Part shown: positions 1 to 6,636 of the stretch, piece by piece
How positions within the stretch are numbered: the first letter of the stretch is position 1
Layout: every line of letters begins with the position of its first letter
From: Actinomycetes bacterium
GTDB lineage: Bacteria; Actinomycetota; Acidimicrobiia; Acidimicrobiales; UBA8190
Assembly: GCA_021779775.1 (NCBI GenBank)
Contig: JAJYAB010000013.1
Coordinates: 2,466-14,170 of the forward strand
Length of the DNA stretch: 11,705 nt
Direction: 5' to 3'
Translations under genes and position numbers: made by a program
The notes under the pieces: generated by a model
Seen by the model: the letters and a program-made list of their open reading frames with translations, nothing else
The model's database searches: none
Told to the model about the DNA's origin: nothing

Positions 1-442
1 GCTTGTCGTACGTCTTGCGGCCCCGGGCCAGGGCGATCTCCACCTTGGCCCGCCCCTCCTTGAAGTACACCGACAGCGGTACCAGGGTCAGGGACTGCTG
101 CTGGGTCTTCCCCTGCAGCTCGTCGATCTCGTGTCGATGCAGCAGCAGCTTGCGCCGGCGGTCCGGGTCGTGCGCCCCGAACCCGGCGGCGTGCTCGTAG
201 GGGGGGATGTGGACCCCCATGAGCCACGCTTCCCCGCCGTCGACCCGGGCGTACGCGTCGGCGAGGGTCACCCGTCCGGCCCGCAGCGACTTCACCTCAC
301 TGCCCTGGAGGGCGACGCCGCACTCGAAGACTTCGATGACGTCGTAGTCGTGGCGCGCCCGCCGGTTGCGGGCCACCGTCCGGATGCCCGAGGGCTCCTC
401 CCTGCGGGCCCCACGCTGCGAGCGCCCTGGTCCCTTGGCCAT
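1..442 (-). CDS. smpB: SsrA-binding protein SmpB (3' end beyond the window)
   Basis: SmpB binds tmRNA and delivers it to stalled ribosomes for trans-translation in the cytoplasm. Translating the minus strand from the ATG at 442 gives 147 residues without a stop before the window edge. They include the SmpB hallmarks: an N-terminal VARNRRARHDYDVIE block, ALQGSEVKSLR, VTLADAYARV, and the C-terminal YFKEGRAKVEIALARGRKTYDK-like region (about residues 127-147). The family is about 150-160 residues long, so only the basic C-terminal tail that enters the decoding centre is missing. There is no Shine-Dalgarno before the ATG. Instead TACCCT lies 6 bases upstream, which fits a leaderless transcript. 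The gene is divergent from mec across a 122-base gap. Family identity is certain; the exact start is likely. Confidence 0.96.
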   Translation of the reverse strand, partial: MAKGPGRSQRGARREEPSGIRTVARNRRARHDYDVIEVFECGVALQGSEVKSLRAGRVTLADAYARVDGGEAWLMGVHIPPYEHAAGFGAHDPDRRRKLLLHRHEIDELQGKTQQQSLTLVPLSVYFKEGRAKVEIALARGRKTYDK

Positions 443-448
443 CGACGA

Positions 449-454
449 AGGGTA
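449..454 (-). promoter_or_regulatory. -10-like hexamer for leaderless smpB
   Basis: On the minus strand the hexamer TACCCT (TANNNT) ends 6 bases before the smpB ATG. This puts the predicted transcription start at or next to the start codon. No convincing -35 was found. The call rests on the same spacing seen at mec, murI and clpP in this window. Confidence 0.45.
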
Positions 455-550
455 CCCGCGGGCCTGCAGCGCATCGTACCCGCAGGCCAGCAGTGCACCG
501 TCGGCGCTGGCCCCTCGGACAGCGGCGCCGATCGGCTGATCCCGGGCCGG

Positions 551-556
551 TACGGT
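551..556 (+). promoter_or_regulatory. -10-like hexamer for leaderless mec
   Basis: TACGGT (TANNNT) is followed by 8 bases and then the mec ATG at 565. Transcription would start about at the initiation codon, giving a leaderless mRNA. Together with the smpB hexamer it would make the 122-base gap a divergent promoter region. A GAGG at 557-560 is too close to the ATG to be a well-placed ribosome-binding site. Confidence 0.4.
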
Positions 557-564
557 GAGGTCGC

Positions 565-972
565 ATGCTCCTGCTCCCCTGCGGCCTGTACACCGACATC
601 GTCGCCCACTGCCTGGGCGGGTTCCCTGACGAGGGGTGCGGCCTGCTGGCCGGCAACGTGGCTGGCGGGCAGGTCGTCGCCTGCTACCCCACCCAGAACA
701 TGGCGGCGTCCGCCAGGCTGTACGCCGTCGACCCGAAGGCGCACCTGCAGGCCGATCGCGACGCCGAGGCGAGGGGCATCGAGATCATGGGCGTGTTCCA
801 CTCCCACACCCACACCGACGCCTACCCGTCGCCCACCGACGTGGCGCAGGCGCCCGACCCGGACTGGCACTACGTGTTGGTGTCGTTGCGCGACACGCAT
901 CCCGTCGTGCGCTCGTACCGAATCGTGCAGGAGCACGTCGTCGAGGAGCCGATCGTGCTCCAGGCCCGGTAG
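565..972 (+). CDS. mec: JAMM/MPN metalloprotease Mec, CysO-cysteine hydrolase
   Basis: This is a 135-residue zinc metallohydrolase of the JAMM (JAB/MPN+) family. The motif is complete: Glu23 in DEGCGLLAG, then His79-Ser-His81, seven residues, Ser89, two residues, Asp92 (HSH-x7-S-x2-D). In M. tuberculosis the homologue Rv1334 (Mec) cuts the cysteine off the CysO-cysteine adduct, the last step of the O-phosphoserine/CysO cysteine route. The next two genes here encode CysO and CysM, which makes this function very likely rather than a generic JAMM role. The ATG at 565 is chosen because the conserved domain begins at once and a -10-like hexamer lies 8 bases upstream. The stop TAG at 970-972 is shared with a possible promoter of cysO. 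Confidence 0.93.
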   Translation: MLLLPCGLYTDIVAHCLGGFPDEGCGLLAGNVAGGQVVACYPTQNMAASARLYAVDPKAHLQADRDAEARGIEIMGVFHSHTHTDAYPSPTDVAQAPDPDWHYVLVSLRDTHPVVRSYRIVQEHVVEEPIVLQAR

Positions 973-998
973 AATACCGACTGGAATCGTCAAGATTC
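970..998 (+). promoter_or_regulatory. Possible cysO-cysM promoter with inverted-repeat operator
   Basis: TAGAAT at 970-975 is one base from the TATAAT consensus, unusual in such GC-rich DNA. It overlaps the mec stop codon. Just downstream, GAATC (984-988) and GATTC (994-998) form a perfect inverted repeat around a 5-base spacer, right where transcription would begin (about 982). A repressor there could control cysO-cysM separately from mec. No good -35 is visible and the regulator is unknown. The gap between mec and cysO is 97 bases, longer than other gaps in the cluster. Confidence 0.35.
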
Positions 999-1069
999 GG
1001 CGGGCCGGTTGGCCACGCCGTCTACCACCACGCCCGGCTTGGTCGACGCCGGGCAGCGAAGGAGGAACC

Positions 1070-1345
1070 GTGCCCGTCGAAGTGCGCCTGCCGACCGTGC
1101 TCCGATCGGCTGCCGGGGGGAACGCCACCGTGTCGACCAGCGGCGCCACGATCGGCGAGGTGCTCCGTAACCTCGTCGGTGCATATCCCGGCATGTCGGG
1201 TCAGGTCCTGACCGAAGACGGCAGCCTCCACCGCTTCGTCAACGTGTACGTCAACGACGACGACGTCCGCTACCTGCAGCAGCTCGACACGGTGGTCGGC
1301 GAGGGCGACGAGGTGTCGATCCTGCCGGCCGTGGCCGGCGGCTGA
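1070..1345 (+). CDS. cysO: Sulfur-carrier protein CysO (MoaD/ThiS ubiquitin-like fold)
   Basis: This is a 91-residue ubiquitin-like sulfur carrier ending in Ala-Gly-Gly. The terminal glycine is the one activated as a thiocarboxylate in this family. In M. tuberculosis CysO thiocarboxylate, charged by the MoeB-like enzyme MoeZ, donates sulfur to CysM, and Mec then releases cysteine. The sequence has the MoaD/ThiS pattern: a basic-hydrophobic first strand (VEVRLPTVLR), the TIGEVLRNLV helix, RFVNVYVNDDDVRYL, and the DEVSILPAVAGG tail. The GTG start at 1070 is fixed by a strong AAGGAGG (1059-1065) four bases upstream. The gene lies between mec and cysM, 8 bases before cysM. No activating MoeZ gene is present in the window. 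Confidence 0.94.
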   Translation: MPVEVRLPTVLRSAAGGNATVSTSGATIGEVLRNLVGAYPGMSGQVLTEDGSLHRFVNVYVNDDDVRYLQQLDTVVGEGDEVSILPAVAGG

Positions 1346-1353
1346 TCGCGACG

Positions 1354-2301
1354 ATGGCCGTCGTCCACGACATCCTCGACCTGATCGGCAACACCCCGCT
1401 GGTCGACGTCAGCCAGCTCAGTCCTCGTCGGGATGTGCGGATCCTCGTCAAGCTGGAGGGGCTGAACCCCGGGGGCTCGGTGAAGGACCGGATCGCCCTG
1501 GCCATGGTGGAGCAGGCGGAGAAAGACGGCCTCCTCGAGCCGGGAGCCACGCTGCTCGAGCCCTCGTCGGGGAACACCGGCATCGGCCTGGCTCTCGTCT
1601 GCCGGGTGAAGGGGTACCGCCTGAAGGTCGTGCTGCCGGCCAACGTGTCGGTCGAGCGGCGCCAGCTCCTGGCAGTGTGGGGTGCCGACATCATCGAGTC
1701 GCCGGGCTCCGAAGGCTCCAACGGGGCGGTCAAGATGGCTCGCCAGATCGCCAGCGAGCATCCCGAGTGGGTGTTCCTCTACCAGTACGCCAACCCCGCC
1801 AACCCGCGGGCCCACCGTGAGGGTACCGGACCCGAGATATGGCGCGACTGCCCGGAGGTGACCCACTTCGTCGCCGGGCTCGGCACCTCGGGAACCCTGC
1901 TCGGCGTGGGCAGCTACCTGAAGGAGCAGAACCCGGCGGTACAGGTGTGGGCAGTCGAGCCTCCGGCCGGCGAGATGGTCGACGGGCTCCGGAACCTCGA
2001 CGACGGGTACATCCCGCCGATCTTCACGGAGCTGGGCGGGGCCGGCCTGTTGGACCGGAAGACGGTCATCAGCCCGCGCCAGTCCATCGAGTGGACCCGG
2101 CGCCTGGCGGACGTCGGCGTGTTCGCCGGCATATCGTCTGGCGCCGCCATGGCCGGAGCAGCGCGCTGCGCAGAGACCATCGGATCCGGCGTGGTGGTGG
2201 TGGTGGCTGCCGACGGCGGGTGGAAGTACCTGTCGACCGGCGCATGGACCGACGACATTGACGACGTCACCGAGCGGGCCAAGACGCTGATCTACTTCTA
2301 A
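1354..2301 (+). CDS. cysM: CysO-dependent cysteine synthase CysM (PLP enzyme)
   Basis: This is a 315-residue fold-type II PLP enzyme, the usual length. Visible landmarks are Lys44 in NPGGSVKDR (Schiff base to PLP), Ser-Ser-Gly-Asn-Thr at 71-75 (substrate loop), GLGTSGT at 175-181 (PLP phosphate), GISSGAA near 265 and the C-terminal DGGWKYLSTGAW. The LRN at 212-214 matches the loop carrying the arginine that recognises O-phosphoserine in M. tuberculosis CysM, which favours CysM over an ordinary O-acetylserine sulfhydrylase. It would take sulfur from CysO thiocarboxylate to build a CysO-cysteine adduct. It starts 8 bases after cysO, so translation is probably coupled. The assignment is strong from both sequence and context; substrate choice is inferred. 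Confidence 0.94.
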   Translation: MAVVHDILDLIGNTPLVDVSQLSPRRDVRILVKLEGLNPGGSVKDRIALAMVEQAEKDGLLEPGATLLEPSSGNTGIGLALVCRVKGYRLKVVLPANVSVERRQLLAVWGADIIESPGSEGSNGAVKMARQIASEHPEWVFLYQYANPANPRAHREGTGPEIWRDCPEVTHFVAGLGTSGTLLGVGSYLKEQNPAVQVWAVEPPAGEMVDGLRNLDDGYIPPIFTELGGAGLLDRKTVISPRQSIEWTRRLADVGVFAGISSGAAMAGAARCAETIGSGVVVVVAADGGWKYLSTGAWTDDIDDVTERAKTLIYF

Positions 2302-2370
2302 GGGCTCGCCCGGGTGCCGCGCTACCTCGAACTGACCGGCCCGTCGTGCCCAACGGGGCGCGCACTGTCG

Positions 2371-2376
2371 TAGCCT
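2371..2376 (+). promoter_or_regulatory. -10-like hexamer for leaderless murI operon
   Basis: TAGCCT is followed by 8 bases and then the GTG at 2385, where the conserved MurI sequence begins. The same gTAGCCT precedes clpP. It suggests that murI and the three overlapping genes behind it have their own leaderless promoter in the 83-base gap after cysM. Confidence 0.45.
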
Positions 2377-2384
2377 GGCGGGCA

Positions 2385-3308
2385 GTGGACGACCGGCCTA
2401 TTGGCATGTTCGACAGCGGATTCGGCGGTTTGACCGTCGCCCGGGCCCTGATCGACCTCGCTCCTCACGAGGACCTGGTCTACGTGGGCGACACCGGCCG
2501 CTACCCCTACGGGCCGCGGGACCTGGGCGAGGTCCGGGCCTTCGCCCTGCAGATCAGCCGGTGGCTGGTCGACGAGCATGACGTGAAGCTGCTGGTGGTG
2601 GCCTGCAACACCGCATCGGCAGCCGCGTTGCAGGTGTTGGGCCAGCTGCTCCCCGTGCCGGTGGTGGGCGTCATCGACCCCGGGGTGCGGGCCGTGGCCA
2701 GCGCCACCCGTAACCGCCGGGTCGGGGTGATCGGCACGGTCGGCACCATCCGGTCGGGCGCGTACCAGAACGCCATCGCCGAGCTGGTGGTGCCCTTGCA
2801 GGCCGCCTACGCGGCATGCCCGGGGTTCGTCGAGTTCGTCGAGCGGGGCGAGACGTCGTCGGACCAGGTGGCCGTCTTGGCCGAGCGCCTGCTCGCCCCG
2901 GTCCGCGAAGCGGGCATCGATGCGCTCCTGCTCGGGTGCACCCACTATCCGTTCCTGGCCAGGATCATCGCCGACGTCGTCGGTCGCGACGTCGTGCTGG
3001 TGTCGTCAGCCGACGAGACGGCGTTCGACGTCCGCCACATCCTCGAGCGTGGACCGCTGCGCCGGGCGGCCGGCGGCAGCGGTGACCTGCGCGTCTTCTC
3101 GTCGGGGGACGTCACGTGGTTCCGCCAGGTGGGGGAGCGTCTCTTCGGCGGCCGGTTCGGCACCGTCGGGCCGGTGACGTGGGACATCGCCCCGTGGGAC
3201 ATCGCCCCGCCGGACATCGCCCCGCCGGACATCGCCCCGCCGGACATCGCCCCGCCGGACATCGATGGTGCCGGCCGCGCCCCCGAACGTGACGCCGCTT
3301 GGGGATGA
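2385..3308 (+). CDS. murI: Glutamate racemase MurI with repetitive C-terminal tail
   Basis: MurI interconverts L- and D-glutamate to supply D-Glu for peptidoglycan. The 307-residue product has the family motifs: IGMFDSGFGG at the N-terminus (Asp10, Ser11), YVGDTGRYPYG, the two catalytic cysteines Cys74 (ACNTAS) and Cys185 (LLGCTHYP), and PGVRAVA. A GTG at 2346 would add 13 unconserved residues. The GTG at 2385 is preferred because IGMFDSG follows directly and TAGCCT lies 8 bases upstream. The catalytic domain ends near residue 262. After it comes a tail with WDIAP and DIAPP repeats (267-291) and a short charged end, making it about 40 residues longer than usual. The stop overlaps the next start (ATGA at 3305-3308). 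Function is certain; the role of the tail is unknown. Confidence 0.95.
   Translation: MDDRPIGMFDSGFGGLTVARALIDLAPHEDLVYVGDTGRYPYGPRDLGEVRAFALQISRWLVDEHDVKLLVVACNTASAAALQVLGQLLPVPVVGVIDPGVRAVASATRNRRVGVIGTVGTIRSGAYQNAIAELVVPLQAAYAACPGFVEFVERGETSSDQVAVLAERLLAPVREAGIDALLLGCTHYPFLARIIADVVGRDVVLVSSADETAFDVRHILERGPLRRAAGGSGDLRVFSSGDVTWFRQVGERLFGGRFGTVGPVTWDIAPWDIAPPDIAPPDIAPPDIAPPDIDGAGRAPERDAAWG
3183..3263 (+). repeat. 15-bp tandem repeat in murI 3' end (DIAPP units)
   Basis: Five units of gacatcgccccgccg start at 3183, 3198, 3213, 3228 and 3243. A partial sixth begins at 3258. The first unit differs at its end (tgg, so DIAPW). The period is a multiple of three, so each copy adds Asp-Ile-Ala-Pro-Pro without changing the frame. 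The copies are almost identical, which points to recent slippage or expansion. Confidence 0.95.
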
Positions 3309-4039
3309 GTGCCACCCTCACCGTGCTGGGCTGTGACGGCAGCCACGCCGGCCCGGGCGGTGGGGGGAGCGGGTACCTCCTGCGACATTGGCCCGAGCAC
3401 GCCACGGTGTGGATCGATGCCGGACCGGGTTCGTTCGCCGCGCTGCAGCAGTACGTGGACCCCCGGAGGCTGACCGCCGTCGTGCTGACCCACGAGCATC
3501 TCGACCACTGCGCCGACCTGCACGGCTTCGTTACCGCCGCCCGGTCCACGTTGGGCTGGAACCGCCCACCGGTGCCGGTGCTGGCGCCGGCCGAGGTTCG
3601 GAGGCGGATCAGCCTCGAGCACGCCGACATCCTGGCATGGCAAGAGGTCGGCGACGGTGACATCACCGAGGCGGGCAGCATCACGTTCACGTTCTCCCGC
3701 ACCGACCACGGCCCGGTCACGCTGGCGGTTCGGGCCGACGGGCCAGGAGGATCGCTCGGCTACTCTGCGGACTCGGGGCCGGGCTGGTCGATGGAGGCCC
3801 TCGGATCCGGCCTCGATGTCGCACTCTGTGAGGCGACGTTCACCACCGAGCACGAGGGGACACCCGGGCACATGAGCGGCAGGCAGGCAGGACAGATGGC
3901 GCGGCGCGCCGGGGCACGGCGTCTCGTCGTCACTCACCGGTGGCCGACGGTCGGCGCAGACGACGTCCTGCGCGAGGCGATGGCCGCCTTCGGTGGGCCG
4001 GTCGCCAGTGCAGTGCCCGGGGCGGGGTTCACGCTATGA
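3305..4039 (+). CDS. Metallo-beta-lactamase-fold hydrolase (Rv1339-like, possible cyclic nucleotide phosphodiesterase)
   Basis: This is a 244-residue MBL-fold metal hydrolase. The two-metal motif is His63-Glu-His65-Leu-Asp67-His68 (THEHLDH). Further likely ligands are His135 (TDHGPVT), Asp156 (YSADSGPG) and a late His in VVTHRWP, with a conserved GHMSGRQAG before it. Position between murI and rph matches M. tuberculosis Rv1339, which has been reported to hydrolyse cAMP as an atypical class II phosphodiesterase. RNase Z-like or related hydrolase activity is the alternative. The ATG at 3305 is preferred over the TTG at 3299 because it forms the ATGA overlap with murI. It also overlaps rph by ATGA at 4036-4039. 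The fold is certain; the substrate is inferred from the homologue. Confidence 0.9.
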   Translation: MSATLTVLGCDGSHAGPGGGGSGYLLRHWPEHATVWIDAGPGSFAALQQYVDPRRLTAVVLTHEHLDHCADLHGFVTAARSTLGWNRPPVPVLAPAEVRRRISLEHADILAWQEVGDGDITEAGSITFTFSRTDHGPVTLAVRADGPGGSLGYSADSGPGWSMEALGSGLDVALCEATFTTEHEGTPGHMSGRQAGQMARRAGARRLVVTHRWPTVGADDVLREAMAAFGGPVASAVPGAGFTL

Positions 4040-4812
4040 CCGCCGAGCCTGCCCCGATGCCCGGCGCCGACCCCCGTACCCTGCGCCGCGACGGGCGCAC
4101 TGTCGACCAGCTCCGACCGGTGGCGTTCACCCGGGACTTCACCGTCATGGCGCCGGGTTCCGTCCTCGTCGGCATGGGCCGCACCCAGGTGCTGTGCACG
4201 GCATCTGTCGAAGACCGCGTGCCTCCGTGGCTGCGAGGCGGCGGCAAGGGCTGGGTCACCGCCGAGTACTCGCTGCTCCCCGGATCGTCGCCCGAACGGG
4301 TCGCCCGTGAGGCCGCCAAGGGCAAGCAGAGCGGCCGTACCCAGGAGATCCAGCGGTTGATCGGGCGTTCCCTGCGGGCCGTCACCGACGCTGTGGCCAT
4401 GGGCGAGCTGCAGGTCACCGTGGACTGCGACGTGCTGCAAGCCGACGGTGGGACCCGCACCGCATCGATCTGCGGCGCCTACCTGGCCCTGCACGACTGC
4501 TTCACCCGGCTGCAGCACCAGGGTGTGCTGCGAGACCATCCGCTCACCGACGCGTGCGCCGCCGTGTCGATCGGTGTGGTAGACGCCGTGTCCATGCTCG
4601 ACCTCGACTACTCGGAGGACTCCCGGGCGGAGGTCGACATGAACGTCGTCATGACGGGCGCTGGCCGGTTCGTGGAGGTGCAGGGCACTGCCGAGGGCCT
4701 GCCCTTCAGCCGGAGCGAGCTCGATGAGCTGTTGGCCCTGGCCGAAGCGGGCATCGTCACGCTGGTGGCCGAGCAGCGCCGTATCCTGGCGGACCCGCTA
4801 CCAGCTCGATGA
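4036..4812 (+). CDS. rph: Ribonuclease PH
   Basis: RNase PH is a phosphorolytic 3'-to-5' exoribonuclease that trims tRNA 3' ends. The 258-residue product shows the family signature along its length: RRDGRTVDQLRPV (17-29), CTASVEDRVPPW, GWVTAEYSLLPGS (72-84), SGRTQEIQRLIGRSLR (99-114, with phosphate-binding arginines), DCDVLQADGGTRTASI (130-145) and LDYSEDSRAEVDMN. The start at 4036 makes a 4-base overlap with the upstream gene and begins shortly before the conserved region. An ATG seven codons later is possible. The gene ends in an ATGA overlap with rdgB (4809-4812). Pairing with rdgB is widespread in bacteria. Nothing unusual was seen in the active site. Confidence 0.96.
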   Translation: MTAEPAPMPGADPRTLRRDGRTVDQLRPVAFTRDFTVMAPGSVLVGMGRTQVLCTASVEDRVPPWLRGGGKGWVTAEYSLLPGSSPERVAREAAKGKQSGRTQEIQRLIGRSLRAVTDAVAMGELQVTVDCDVLQADGGTRTASICGAYLALHDCFTRLQHQGVLRDHPLTDACAAVSIGVVDAVSMLDLDYSEDSRAEVDMNVVMTGAGRFVEVQGTAEGLPFSRSELDELLALAEAGIVTLVAEQRRILADPLPAR

Positions 4813-5459
4813 GCGCCCCGGAGCCCGGTGGTGCGGCCAGCGCCGCTCGCCGGTTCGTGCTGGCCAGCGCCAATCCGGACAAGGCGGAGGAGATCCGGCG
4901 GATCCTGGTCGGTGCCGGCGCGGACATCGAGCTCGTCGCTCGTCCGGCGGACGTCGATGACGTCGCGGAGACCGGCAGCACGCTCGAGGAGAACGCCCGG
5001 CTCAAGGCGGCAGCTCTGGCGGGCGCGATCGGCCTGCCCGCCTTGGCCGACGACACCGGGCTCGAAGTCGCCGTGCTGGGCGGCGCCCCAGGGGTTCGCT
5101 CGGCCCGGTTCTCCGGGGAGCACGCCACTTACGACGCCAACGTGGACAAGCTGCTTGCCGAGCTGGCCGCAGCCGGTGCGGCGGCGCCTGGGCAGCGGCG
5201 CGCACGGTTCCGTACGGTCGCCCTCGCCCGCTGGCCCGGCGGTGCCGAGCTCCTCACCGAGGGCGTGGTGGACGGCACGATCGCCAGCGGGCGGCGGGGG
5301 AGTGGCGGGTTCGGCTACGATCCGGTGTTCGTGCCCGACGAGGGCGACGGCCGGACCTTCGCCGAGATGTCCCCGGAGGAGAAGCACGAGCTGTCGCACC
5401 GCGGGCGGGCCTTTCGGGCGTTGCACGCGGCGCTGCGACGCGCGCCGCAGCCACGGTGA
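4809..5459 (+). CDS. rdgB: RdgB/HAM1 family dITP/XTP pyrophosphatase
   Basis: This enzyme hydrolyses dITP, ITP and XTP to monophosphates, keeping deaminated purines out of DNA and RNA. The 216-residue protein has ASANPDK at 19-25 (the SxNxxK triphosphate loop), ADDTGLEV with Asp82 as the probable catalytic base, SARFSGEHA, GGFGYDPVF at 166-174 and SHRGRAF at 196-202. The usual EKN before SHR reads EKHEL here, a mild variation. About 12 extra Ala/Gly-rich residues precede the core. The start is set by the ATGA overlap with rph, and the ASANPDK core follows within 20 codons. It is the last gene of the coupled murI operon. Confidence 0.96.
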   Translation: MSAPEPGGAASAARRFVLASANPDKAEEIRRILVGAGADIELVARPADVDDVAETGSTLEENARLKAAALAGAIGLPALADDTGLEVAVLGGAPGVRSARFSGEHATYDANVDKLLAELAAAGAAAPGQRRARFRTVALARWPGGAELLTEGVVDGTIASGRRGSGGFGYDPVFVPDEGDGRTFAEMSPEEKHELSHRGRAFRALHAALRRAPQPR

Positions 5460-5474
5460 CCGCCGATCCGGCGG
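5460..5474 (+). other. Small hairpin directly after rdgB stop
   Basis: CCGCC (5460-5464) pairs with GGCGG (5470-5474) around a 5-base loop, beginning on the base after the rdgB stop codon. It has no T tract and only five pairs, so it is at most a weak 3'-end or pausing element for the murI operon. Confidence 0.2.
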
Positions 5475-5483
5475 GCGTACGGC

Positions 5484-5489
5484 TAGGTT
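5484..5489 (+). promoter_or_regulatory. Possible -10 box of the rhomboid gene
   Basis: TAGGTT (TANNNT) in the 91-base gap after rdgB would give a leader of about 55 bases, which includes the AAGGAG ribosome-binding site at 5537-5542, eight bases before the ATG. No -35 match was found, so this is tentative. Confidence 0.25.
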
Positions 5490-5550
5490 ACGTCTCGAAG
5501 CACAGCGGTGCCGTCCTCTGGGCGGCCAAGGTCGGGAAGGAGCGCTCCGC

Positions 5551-6480
5551 ATGGCGGACGACGATGTCCTGAAGCAGGTCATCGGCCACGGGTCGCTCTC
5601 CACGGCGTCGTGCTACCGGCATCCTTCACATCCCTACGGCGCCATCTGCCGCCGGTGCGACCAGCCGATCTGCAGCGAGTGCATGGTGCCGGCCCCGGTG
5701 GGGTGGCAGTGCCGCGAGTGCACTCACGCATGGACAAAGCGGGCGCCTGAGCAGGAGCGGGCGCCTGAGCAGCAGCCGGCGCCTGAGCAGCAGCCGGCGC
5801 AACGTTGGCGCAGTGGTGTGGCTCCGGGAGTGCTCGGCGGGCGGATGTCCCCGGTCGTGGCGGCTGTCGTCGCCGTTAACGTGGTGGTCTTCGTCGCCAG
5901 TGGGTTCGGCACCGGCTCGTTGGTCGAGCGGTGGGGGATGTGGCCGATCGGTGTCGAGCACGGCGAGTGGTACCGGCTCCTCACCGCGGCGTTCCTCCAC
6001 GCCAACGTGTTGCACATCGCCTTCAACATGTGGGCTCTGGTGATCTTCGGCCCTCCCGTCGAGCGGGCGGTCGGCCGGGTGCGGTTCGGCGGCCTGTACC
6101 TGCTCGCCGCCCTGGGCGGCTCGGTCTGCTCTTACCTGGTGAGCCCCATCGACACGCTGTCGGTAGGCGCCTCCGGGGCCATCTTCGGCCTGATGGGCGC
6201 GTACTTCGTGCTTGCCCGGCGCTACCGGCTGCCAACCGCTCCGGTGGTGTTCCTGGTCGTGGTCAACCTGGTGATCGGCTTCACCGGCGGCATCGACTGG
6301 CATGCCCACATCGGCGGCCTGGTGGTGGGCGGGCTCGTGTCGCTCGGGTTCGTGGTGGGCGACGACCGCACGACGCACGAGGTCCGCCGGCTCGCCTCGG
6401 CCGCCGTGTGCGCCGCCGTCCTGCTGGGCCTCGGCCTGGTGAGCCAGCTCCCCCCGGGACACGTCAACTTGCCCCTCTGA
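5551..6480 (+). CDS. Rhomboid family intramembrane serine protease with N-terminal zinc-finger-like domain
   Basis: This 309-residue membrane protein belongs to the rhomboid proteases, which cut substrates inside the membrane. The catalytic dyad is visible: Ser208 in VGASGAIFG (GxSG) and His253 in WHAHIGGL, with the HxxxN helix at 155-159. About six hydrophobic helices lie between 100 and 300. Before them, residues 21-57 form a cysteine/histidine cluster (C21, H24, C33-x2-C36, C41-x2-C44, C54-x2-C57) resembling a B-box zinc finger, joined by a repetitive APEQQP linker at about 64-84. The start at 5551 follows AAGGAG at 5537-5542. The frame stays open far upstream, but that part is the shadow of rdgB. 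In M. tuberculosis a rhomboid (Rv1337) lies inside the same cluster. Substrates are unknown. Confidence 0.93.
   Translation: MADDDVLKQVIGHGSLSTASCYRHPSHPYGAICRRCDQPICSECMVPAPVGWQCRECTHAWTKRAPEQERAPEQQPAPEQQPAQRWRSGVAPGVLGGRMSPVVAAVVAVNVVVFVASGFGTGSLVERWGMWPIGVEHGEWYRLLTAAFLHANVLHIAFNMWALVIFGPPVERAVGRVRFGGLYLLAALGGSVCSYLVSPIDTLSVGASGAIFGLMGAYFVLARRYRLPTAPVVFLVVVNLVIGFTGGIDWHAHIGGLVVGGLVSLGFVVGDDRTTHEVRRLASAAVCAAVLLGLGLVSQLPPGHVNLPL
5743..5800 (+). repeat. 18-bp tandem repeat encoding the rhomboid linker
   Basis: Units of gcgcctgagcagcagccg lie at 5743-5760 (with two differences), 5761-5778 and 5779-5796, with the start of a fourth after them. Each adds Ala-Pro-Glu-Gln-Gln-Pro, so the copy number sets the length of the flexible segment between the zinc-finger-like domain and the membrane domain. 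Confidence 0.9.
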
Positions 6481-6636
6481 CGGCCTGAGACGACGGCCTG
6501 AGGGCGCGCGCGATAGCTCCGCAATGCCGTCGCCGTGCGGCGGATCGGGAAGACTCGGGAAGAATGGTCCGATGTCGGCAGCAGGGGATCCGGGTTACTT
6601 CGCCGGCGGCGCCGGCGGCGGCCGCGCTGTGAGGCC

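Noticed and set aside
131..1345. 404-codon plus-strand open frame leading into cysO
   Set aside because: Its first part is antisense to smpB and out of frame with mec. Only the last 91 codons are real (CysO), and they have their own strong ribosome-binding site and GTG at 1070.
4828..6480. 550-codon open frame ending as the rhomboid gene
   Set aside because: The first part is the shadow of rdgB in another frame, rich in Arg/Ser/Pro. The rhomboid starts at 5551 after AAGGAG.
6535..6636. Upstream in-frame extension of the BASS transporter
   Set aside because: It encodes a run of arginines and has no transporter similarity or ribosome-binding site; 6637 is the better start.
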